64,000 nt of DNA from CF-118 sp035689345 (GTDB lineage: Bacteria > Chloroflexota > Dormibacteria > Dormibacterales > Dormibacteraceae): assembly GCA_035689345.1 (NCBI GenBank), contig DASSLR010000012.1, positions 59,482 through 123,481 of the forward strand, given 5' to 3'. The position numbers were made by a program, and so were the translations under genes. How positions within the stretch are numbered: the stretch's first letter is position 1; every line of letters starts with the position of its first letter. A model generated the notes under the pieces. The model searched no databases, was not told where the DNA came from, and saw only the letters and a program-made list of their open reading frames with translations. Shown piece by piece: positions 58,121 to 64,000 of the stretch.

Positions 58121-59151
58121 GCCGCTTCCGCGACGAGATCGGCCAGCAGCCCGACCTGGCCGCGCGCCTGATCGAGGGCTCGCAGCCGCCGCTCGACGCG
58201 ATCGCAGCAGCGTTCAAGGAGAGAAAGCCGCAGGGATTCGTCATCGCCGCACGGGGCAGCTCCGACCACGCCGCCGACTACGCGCGCTACCTGTTCGGGC
58301 GCCGGCACCGCGCCCTCGTGTCGCTGGCCGCGCCGTCGATGTTCACGCATTACGCGACGCCGCCGAGCCTGAAGGGCGAGTGCGTCATCGGCATCTCTCA
58401 GTCGGGCGCCTCGCCGGACGTGATCGCGGTGGTCGAGGAGGCGCGGCGCCAGGGCGCGATGTCGATCGCCATCACGAACGACGACCACTCGCCGCTGGCG
58501 TCGGCCGCGGAGTTCGTGCTGCCGCTGCTCGCGGGCGCCGAGCTGAGCGTGCCGGCCTCCAAGACATATCTCGCGAGCCTCGTCGCGCTGGCGCTGATGT
58601 CCTCGGCCATCGCGCCGGAGGCGGAGTTCAGCAAGGCCCTCGCCGAGCTTCCGGCGAAGCTGCGAGACGCGATCGGCGCCGAGCCCGAGGCGGCGCGCCT
58701 GGCGCACGCGATCGGCGGACCCAGGGCGATCGTGCTGGCGCGTGGCTTCAACCTGTGCACCGCGGAGGAGATCGCGTTGAAGCTGACGGAGACGAGTTAC
58801 GTGCTCGCGCGCGCGTGGTCCATCGCCGACTTCGTGCACGGCCCGATCGCGGTGGTCGAGGCAGGCTTTCCAGTGCTGCTCGTCGGTGCGGGCGGCTCGG
58901 TGTCCGCCGACGTCGACGCCATCGCCGCGCGGTTGTCCGACTACGGCTGCGGCGTCGTCGGGCTCTTCGACGGGCAGTCTGCACCTCTCGATGCGAAGTC
59001 GTCGGTGCGCATCGATTCAGGCCTTCCTGAAGAGCTCACTCCGATGACGCTGATCGTTCTCGGCCAGCTCCTCGCCAACCAGGTCGCGCTCGCGCGGGGC
59101 GTGGATCCCGACGCGCCCCGCGCGCTGCACAAAGTCACGCGCACCTGGTGA
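58117..59151 (+). CDS. Double-SIS sugar-phosphate isomerase/deaminase (NagB-II/GlmS C-terminal type)
   Basis: A 344-residue protein with two SIS domains: IAARGSSDHAADYARYL and SQSGASPDVIAVVEEAR in the first, LARGFNLCTAEEIALKLTE and DFVHGP in the second. It lacks the glutaminase half of GlmS. In amino-sugar operons such proteins deaminate GlcN-6-P to Fru-6-P (NagB-II), which would complete the pathway after NagA. The start overlaps the nagA stop. Confidence 0.9.
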   Translation: MSRFRDEIGQQPDLAARLIEGSQPPLDAIAAAFKERKPQGFVIAARGSSDHAADYARYLFGRRHRALVSLAAPSMFTHYATPPSLKGECVIGISQSGASPDVIAVVEEARRQGAMSIAITNDDHSPLASAAEFVLPLLAGAELSVPASKTYLASLVALALMSSAIAPEAEFSKALAELPAKLRDAIGAEPEAARLAHAIGGPRAIVLARGFNLCTAEEIALKLTETSYVLARAWSIADFVHGPIAVVEAGFPVLLVGAGGSVSADVDAIAARLSDYGCGVVGLFDGQSAPLDAKSSVRIDSGLPEELTPMTLIVLGQLLANQVALARGVDPDAPRALHKVTRTW

Positions 59152-60011
59152 CGAAGGGCCTGGTACTGGGTCTCGACATCGGCGGAACCTCGAGCCGCGC
59201 GCGGCTGGTCGAGGGCGGGCGCATCGTCGCCGAGGCTTCCGGCGCCGGCGCCAACCTGGCGCTGATCGATCCACGCGTGGTCGAGGAGCGTCTGACCGAG
59301 CTCATCGCCGAGCTCGGCTCGCCTCGACCAGTAGCGTGCTGCGCCGGCGCCGCAGGCGCGGAGGTCCCGGCAGCCAGGCGCCGCCTCGAAGAGCTGCTCG
59401 CGAGCCTGCTGCCCGGCACTCGTGTTGGAGTCGTGCACGACACGCGCCTGATCCTCGCCGCGGCCGGCCTCGACGAGGGCATAGCGCTGATCGCCGGCAC
59501 CGGTTCGGTCGCGTTCGCGCGCAACGCCGCCGGCGATGAAGCGCGCGTGGGCGGATGGGGATGGATGCTCGGTGACGAGGGCAGCGGCGCGTGGATCGTG
59601 CGCGAAGCGCTGCGCGAGCTGATGCGGCGTCGCGAGGAAGGGGTGCAGCTCAGCGTCCTGGGCGAGCGCATGCTGGTCGCCACGGACAGCGACGACCTGC
59701 TGGAGACGATCTCGCGCGTCCAGCTCTACCACGAAGCGGGGAGGTGGGCGGCGCTGGCGAGCGTCGTGTTCGATTCGCTCGAGCTCGACGCGGGCGCTGC
59801 GCGGATCGTCGACCACGCGGCGGACGTGCTCGCCCAGCTCGCGGCACGCGCCGGCGCGAAGGTCGGTGTGGCCGGCCCCGTCGTGCTGGCCGGAGGATTG
59901 CTGACGAACCATCGCGAGCTCGCGAGCAGGGTGGAAGCGAGGCTTGGCGATGCGAGAGTCCTGGAAGAGGAGCCCGTGGCGGGTGCGGTGAGGCTCGCCG
60001 AACAGCTCTAG
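59148..60011 (+). CDS. N-acetylhexosamine kinase, BadF/BadG-type ATPase family
   Basis: A 287-residue ASKHA-fold kinase: LGLDIGGTSSRARLVEGG (phosphate 1), GIALIAGTGSVAF (phosphate 2), GWGWMLGDEGSG and a C-terminal adenosine motif (VVLAGGLLTNH). Family members phosphorylate GlcNAc (NAGK), MurNAc or both (MurK). Since MurQ and NagA need 6-phosphates, it is the probable supplier of MurNAc-6-P and GlcNAc-6-P. The start GTG overlaps the SIS gene stop; it ends the operon. Confidence 0.9.
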   Translation: MTKGLVLGLDIGGTSSRARLVEGGRIVAEASGAGANLALIDPRVVEERLTELIAELGSPRPVACCAGAAGAEVPAARRRLEELLASLLPGTRVGVVHDTRLILAAAGLDEGIALIAGTGSVAFARNAAGDEARVGGWGWMLGDEGSGAWIVREALRELMRRREEGVQLSVLGERMLVATDSDDLLETISRVQLYHEAGRWAALASVVFDSLELDAGAARIVDHAADVLAQLAARAGAKVGVAGPVVLAGGLLTNHRELASRVEARLGDARVLEEEPVAGAVRLAEQL

Positions 60012-60029
60012 GGGTATGCTCCGAGGCCG

Positions 60030-60752
60030 ATGAACCTGGTTGCCCCTCCGGAGGTCATGTCGGGGGAGGATCCGGAGGCGGTTCTGCGCTGGGCGTACGC
60101 CTCGTTTCCGAAGCTCGCGATCGTGGCCAGCATGCAGGCCGAGTCCTCGGTGCTCATCGACATGGCGGCGCGCATGAACGTAACGGTGCGCGTCATCACG
60201 CTCGACACCGGCCGGCTACCCCAGGAGACCCACGACATGATCGACGCGATGCGCGATCGTTACGGGGTCGCGCTCGATGTGGTCGCGCCCGATGCGGCTG
60301 AGGTGGGGGAGCTGACGCGCCATCACGGGACCAATCCCTTCTACCGCTCGGTCGAGCTGCGCCGGCTGTGCTGCGAGATTCGCAAGTCCCGCCCGCTCGC
60401 GCGAGCGCTCGGCGGCTTCGACGCGTGGGTCACAGGGGTGCGGCGGCAGCAGGCCCCGACGCGGTCCGAAACCCAGGTCGTGACGGCCGACCTCGAGCAT
60501 CCCGGTCTCGCCAAGATCGCGCCGCTGGCCGCGTGGACGAAGGACCAGGTGTGGGCTTACATCAAAGCGCACGACGTGCCCCATCACGCGCTTTACGACC
60601 GTGGCTACACGTCGATCGGGTGTGCGCCGTGCACGCGCGCGACGCAAGCGGGCGAAGACGAGCGAGCGGGGCGCTGGTGGTGGGAGTCCGGGGCGGTCAA
60701 GGAGTGCGGTCTCCACTGGACACCTGACAACCGGCCGATGCCCGCGCGGTGA
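60030..60752 (+). CDS. cysH: Assimilatory adenylyl-sulfate (APS) reductase
   Basis: A 240-residue reductase giving sulfite from activated sulfate. C114-C115 and C198-x-x-C201 form the [4Fe-4S] set that distinguishes APS reductases from PAPS reductases, and catalytic C226 lies in KECGLHW near the end. The P-loop-like PP-motif region is near the start. The stop overlaps the ABC ATPase start (GTGA), tying sulfate reduction to uptake of a sulfur source. Confidence 0.93.
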   Translation: MNLVAPPEVMSGEDPEAVLRWAYASFPKLAIVASMQAESSVLIDMAARMNVTVRVITLDTGRLPQETHDMIDAMRDRYGVALDVVAPDAAEVGELTRHHGTNPFYRSVELRRLCCEIRKSRPLARALGGFDAWVTGVRRQQAPTRSETQVVTADLEHPGLAKIAPLAAWTKDQVWAYIKAHDVPHHALYDRGYTSIGCAPCTRATQAGEDERAGRWWWESGAVKECGLHWTPDNRPMPAR

Positions 60753-61498
60753 GCGAGCGCGCCGTCGCGGTCGAGCGGCTGATCAAGGCCTTTCCTCACG
60801 GCGAGAAGCCGCTCGTCGCCTTGCAGGACGTCACGCTCGAGCTGCAGCAGGGTGAGTTCGTCTGCGTCGTCGGCGCTTCCGGTTCCGGCAAGAGCACGCT
60901 CCTCAACGTTCTTGCCGGCCTCGAAACGGCATCCGGCGGCCGGTTCGACGTGCGAGGTCGCGTTGCGCTCATGTTCCAGGAGGCCGCACTCTTCCCCTGG
61001 CTGACCGCTTCGCAGAACGTGGAGCTCGCGCTCGAGCTGCGCGGCGTCCAGGGCGGGAAAGAGCGCAGGCGGATCGCGCACGACCTTCTCGAGCGCGTGC
61101 ACCTGCTCGGTTTCGAGCGCAAGCGGCCGCACGAGCTGTCCGGTGGCATGAAGCAGCGCGTGGCCCTCGCGCGAGCTCTGGCGCAGGACGCTGACGTGCT
61201 GTTGATGGACGAGCCTTTCGGTGCGGTCGACGCGATCACGCGCGACCTGCTGCACGAGGAGCTCATCCGCCTGTGGCGCGCGAGCTCGCTCACCATCCTC
61301 TTCGTCACTCACAACGCGCGCGAGGCCGTGAGGCTGGGCGATCGAGTCCTCGTCTTCACGAGCAGGCCGGGGCGAGTGGCCCAGGAGTTCAAGATCGACC
61401 TGCCACGACCGCGCAGCCTCGACTCGCCCGAGCTCGCGGTCGTGGCCGGCCGGATCACCGAGCGGTTGAAGCAGGAGATGCGGCCCGATGGCCACTGA
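60749..61498 (+). CDS. ABC transporter ATPase, SsuB/TauB/NrtD type
   Basis: A 249-residue ATPase: Walker A GASGSGKSTLL, Q-loop FQEAALFPWL, signature LSGGMKQRVALARAL, Walker B VLLMDEPFGAVD and H-loop VTHN. The MDEPFGA and FPW motifs are typical of sulfonate/nitrate/taurine importers. Next to cysH and a matching permease, a sulfonate or sulfate-ester role is likely. Confidence 0.93.
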   Translation: MSERAVAVERLIKAFPHGEKPLVALQDVTLELQQGEFVCVVGASGSGKSTLLNVLAGLETASGGRFDVRGRVALMFQEAALFPWLTASQNVELALELRGVQGGKERRRIAHDLLERVHLLGFERKRPHELSGGMKQRVALARALAQDADVLLMDEPFGAVDAITRDLLHEELIRLWRASSLTILFVTHNAREAVRLGDRVLVFTSRPGRVAQEFKIDLPRPRSLDSPELAVVAGRITERLKQEMRPDGH

Positions 61499-62375
61499 GC
61501 CTGTCGAGCACGAACTCGAGGGCGGCTCGGCCACCCGCTCCGCGGATGGCGTCGCCGAGCTCGAGGCCGAATCCGTCCCGGCGATCGATCGGCCGAACGG
61601 TCTCCGGCGATTGTGGTCGTGGCTGTGGCCCAAGCTCGCCGCCCTGGCGTTGTTCATCGCCGCGTGGCAGGTGGTGGTGTGGTCGGGTTGGCGTCCGGAT
61701 TACGTGCTGCCCGGGCCGGTACCGGTCTTCCAGCGCCTGGCCGAGGACCTGAGCCGGTCCGACTTCTACGTGGGCGTCGCCGTGACGCTGCGCCGCGCGC
61801 TCGTCGGGTACGCGATCGCCATCGTCATCGGCAGCGTCGTCGGCCTGCTGGTCGCACGGGTGCCCATCGTGCGCAAGGCCGTGGGCCACGCGATCCTGGG
61901 CCTGCAGTCGATGCCCTCGATCGCCTGGCTGCCGCTGGCGATCCTCCTCTTCCAGCAGACCGAGGGTGCGGTCCTGCTGGTCGTCATCCTGGGCGCGTCT
62001 CCGGCGGTCGCGACCGGTCTCCTCGCCGGCGTCGACCAGGTGCCGCCGCTGCTGGTCCGCGTCGGGCACGTGATGGGGGCGCGAGGCCTGCGGCTGTACC
62101 GCTACGTGATCCTTCCGGCGGCGCTGCCGGGCTACGTCGGCGGGCTCAAGCAGGGCTGGGCCTTCGCGTGGCGCAGCCTCATGGCCGCCGAGATCATCAA
62201 CATCATCGCCAACCAGCCGTCCATCGGCCAGCAGCTCCAGTTCGCGCACGACTTCGCCGACGCGGAGCAGCTTCTCGCGCTGATGATCGTCATCTTTTTC
62301 ATCGGCGTCGTGGTCGACCTCGCGTTCGGCTTCGCCGACCGCGCGATCCGGCGGAGGCGGGGCCTGCTGGACTGA
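61488..62375 (+). CDS. ABC transporter permease, SsuC/TauC type
   Basis: A 295-residue permease with an acidic N-terminal extension (about 40 residues) before six helices. Family residues are LQSMPSIAWLPLAILLF and the EAA-like GHVMGARGLRLYRYVILPAALPG. It overlaps the ATPase gene by 11 bases. Its binding protein is not here; the orphan lipoprotein at 38109 is a candidate. Confidence 0.93.
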   Translation: MATEPVEHELEGGSATRSADGVAELEAESVPAIDRPNGLRRLWSWLWPKLAALALFIAAWQVVVWSGWRPDYVLPGPVPVFQRLAEDLSRSDFYVGVAVTLRRALVGYAIAIVIGSVVGLLVARVPIVRKAVGHAILGLQSMPSIAWLPLAILLFQQTEGAVLLVVILGASPAVATGLLAGVDQVPPLLVRVGHVMGARGLRLYRYVILPAALPGYVGGLKQGWAFAWRSLMAAEIINIIANQPSIGQQLQFAHDFADAEQLLALMIVIFFIGVVVDLAFGFADRAIRRRRGLLD

Positions 62376-62407
62376 CCCGGCCCAGACCCGCCGATGCCGG
62401 CGCGGTT

Positions 62408-63616
62408 ATGGTCTTGGGGATGCGGTGGCGGATCGCCCTCGGCCTGGTCGTGCTGCTCGCCGCAGTGCTCGGCGTGAACTACCTGCGCCCGATCCCGGAC
62501 GTGACCGCGACCTCGTCCATGCCGGTCACGAAGACGATCGCCGGCACGGCGCCGGTGCTGCCCTGGCCGGCGGCTGGCTCGGCGGCGGTCGGGGTGTCGG
62601 GCCTGGGCAAGCTCGCGGACTCGGGCAACGAGTCGCCGCTGCCGACGGCCAGCGTCGCCAAGGTCATGACCGCGACGGTCATCCTCATCGACAAGCCGTT
62701 TCCGCTGGGGCAGACCGGCGGGTCGATCACGATCAGCGACGCCGACGTGCAGGCCTACGAGACCGACAAGGCGCAACAGCAATCGGTCGTCGCGGTCGAG
62801 GCGGGTGAGACGCTCAGCGAGTACCAGGCGCTGCAGGGCCTGCTGATCCCGTCGGGGAACAACATCGCCGAGACACTCGCGCGCTGGGACGCCGGCTCGG
62901 TGTCGGGTTTCGTCGACCGCATGAACCAGCGCGCCCGCGCGATGGGGCTGACCCACACCAAGTTCGCGGACCCCGCCGGCGCCTCACCTCAGACTGTCAG
63001 CACTCCCAGCGACCTCATGGCGCTGGGCATGGCCGCGGTGAAGGATCCGGTCTTCGCGCAGATCGTGCGTGAGGCGCAGGCCAAGCTCCCCGTCGCGGGC
63101 GTCGTCTACAACGTCGACGCCGCGCTGGGCAAGGATGGGATCAACGGCATCAAGACAGGCTCCGGCCTCGCGCAGGGAGCGAACTTTCTCTTCGCCGCGG
63201 AGATCCTGGTCGCCGGCCACCCGGTGACGATCTTCGGCTGCGTCATGGGCCAGCCGACCCTGCAGGCGGCGTTCGACGCCGCGCGCGGGCTGATTCGAGC
63301 GATGCAACCGGGCCTCACCGTCGGCACCGAGCTGCGGCGTCAGCAGACCGTCGGCTCGTATGACACGCCGTGGGGCTGGCACTCGGACGTCATCTCGTCG
63401 ACGCAGCTCGATCTCGTGGAATGGCCCGGGCTCATCCTTCGCGAGTCGCTGCAGGGCCGCACCCTCACCGTGGACAAGCCGCTCGACCCAGGCACGGCCG
63501 CGGGCACGCTGCACGTCGTGCTGGGGGACTACGACCTGCAGATGCCCGTCGTCACCGCCAGCGTGATCTACCCACCTGGCAAGTTCTGGCGGCTGACGCG
63601 ACTACCGAACCTGTAA
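62408..63616 (+). CDS. D-alanyl-D-alanine carboxypeptidase (S11 penicillin-binding protein)
   Basis: A 402-residue membrane-anchored or secreted enzyme that trims peptidoglycan stems. An N-terminal helix (IALGLVVLLAAVLGV) is followed by the catalytic set SxxK (PTASVAKVMTA), SGNN and KTG (GIKTGSG). A C-terminal beta domain (from about residue 290) ends LTRLPNL. Two starts are four codons apart (62408, 62420). A hairpin follows. Confidence 0.92.
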   Translation: MVLGMRWRIALGLVVLLAAVLGVNYLRPIPDVTATSSMPVTKTIAGTAPVLPWPAAGSAAVGVSGLGKLADSGNESPLPTASVAKVMTATVILIDKPFPLGQTGGSITISDADVQAYETDKAQQQSVVAVEAGETLSEYQALQGLLIPSGNNIAETLARWDAGSVSGFVDRMNQRARAMGLTHTKFADPAGASPQTVSTPSDLMALGMAAVKDPVFAQIVREAQAKLPVAGVVYNVDAALGKDGINGIKTGSGLAQGANFLFAAEILVAGHPVTIFGCVMGQPTLQAAFDAARGLIRAMQPGLTVGTELRRQQTVGSYDTPWGWHSDVISSTQLDLVEWPGLILRESLQGRTLTVDKPLDPGTAAGTLHVVLGDYDLQMPVVTASVIYPPGKFWRLTRLPNL

Positions 63617-63630
63617 CCAGCGTCGCCTGG

Positions 63631-63653
63631 GCGGCCGGGTTCATCCCGGCCGC
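63631..63653 (+). terminator. Probable terminator after carboxypeptidase gene
   Basis: GCGGCCGGG pairs with CCCGGCCGC around a TTCAT loop, followed by GACTTTG. The T-run is short. Confidence 0.6.
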
Positions 63654-63814
63654 GACTTTGTATCTCTGTCGCCTTGCATCGCATGGCGGAGCAATTCAGG
63701 CAATCCCATCCTGGCACGGAAGGAGAGCAGGAGCGCGCAGCGCTCCGATGCAATCAGTAACGGCGACCTGCCCGCGCCTGGCGCGCAGAGGAAACCTCGG
63801 GTTTCCTCTCATAA
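63654..63814. other. Intergenic region between convergent genes
   Basis: It holds a second hairpin (AGAGGAAACC with GGTTTCCTCT, 63785-63807) next to the 3' end of the minus-strand gene. I see no gene here. Confidence 0.5.
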
Positions 63815-64000
63815 CTTCAGCAGGCCGTGTCGTGGTCCAGGTGGTTGTAGGTGCTCTGCGACAGCCACACCGGCACGTTGACCAGGGGCGTGAAGGGCGC
63901 GCATGAGTGCGCCGCGTTCCACTCCGCGTTGATGTTGCCGGGCACCGAATCGACACCGGTGATCTGGATCCACATCGGGAACGACGAGTAGATGCCGACA
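63815..64000 (-). CDS. Secreted GH25-like protein, C-terminal fragment (gene runs off the window)
   Basis: The last 61 codons and stop of a minus-strand gene. The readable end contains VGIYSSFPMWIQITG, VPVWLSQSTYNHLDHDTAC and matches the C-terminus of the protein at 25386-26132 (GIYSTSSQWTQITG; DHDWAC). It is therefore a paralogue. The catalytic strand and signal peptide lie beyond the window. Confidence 0.75.

Noticed and set aside
1..64000. tRNA, rRNA, insertion sequences, integrases, attachment sites
   Set aside because: I looked for tRNA-like cloverleaf ends, transposase motifs and flanking inverted repeats and saw none that held up; no composition break is obvious.

Overview
The window is high-GC, tightly packed chromosomal DNA in which start and stop codons of neighbouring genes often overlap (ATGA, GTGA or TTGA). 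I see no rRNA, tRNA, CRISPR array, insertion sequence or phage gene. The gene content suggests a free-living, probably soil, aerobic Gram-positive-type bacterium outside the classic model groups. Pointers are lipoprotein-based ABC transporters, an FtsEX/M23 cell-wall system, a b6-type split cytochrome b, an Sdh1-like succinate dehydrogenase and a mycobacteria-like DosRS pair. Candidatus Dormibacterota, Chloroflexota or a deep Actinomycetota lineage would fit; this is inference, not a sequence match.

Region 1 (1-21.4 kb) looks like a dormancy/hypoxia island. A DosR-like response regulator and a two-GAF DosS-like histidine kinase sit among genes of the kinds found in the mycobacterial DosR regulon: a single and a tandem universal stress protein, three CBS-BON proteins, two P-type ATPases and a pyridoxamine-oxidase-like flavoprotein. 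Cytochrome b and succinate dehydrogenase genes lie alongside. Near-palindromic sites of the form GGGACTTTCGGCCC, closely matching the known DosR box, lie upstream of several of these genes. The island also holds a PAS-GGDEF protein and a GNAT/acyl-CoA synthetase fusion (Pat/ACD type).

Region 2 (21.4-43.7 kb) is mixed. It has a YjbQ protein, three MFS transporters, a secreted GH25-like protein, a pair of secreted Asp-box propeller proteins behind a structured leader RNA, a phosphoesterase and a lytic transglycosylase lipoprotein. A pseudouridine catabolism pair with a thioesterase follows, then a natural FtsE-FtsX fusion with its M23 partner. An orphan SsuA-like lipoprotein and several small proteins complete it.

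Region 3 (43.7-48.7 kb) is a divergent cluster of transglutaminase, alpha-E protein and circularly permuted ATP-grasp on one strand and two more transglutaminases on the other. This is a known but poorly understood peptide-bond-forming/modifying association.

Region 4 (48.8-60.0 kb) has an aldo/keto reductase and an agmatinase-family gene, then a nine-gene amino-sugar operon. It comprises a GntR/UTRA regulator with a dre-like operator, a three-gene sugar ABC importer lacking its ATPase, a GH3 hexosaminidase, MurQ, NagA, a SIS deaminase/isomerase and an N-acetylhexosamine kinase. Together these import and degrade chitin- or peptidoglycan-derived GlcNAc/MurNAc.

Region 5 (60.0-64.0 kb) has an assimilatory APS reductase co-transcribed with an SsuBC-like ABC ATPase and permease, a D,D-carboxypeptidase, and the end of a second GH25-like gene paralogous to the one at 25.4 kb.

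No stretch longer than 300 bases lacks a gene.
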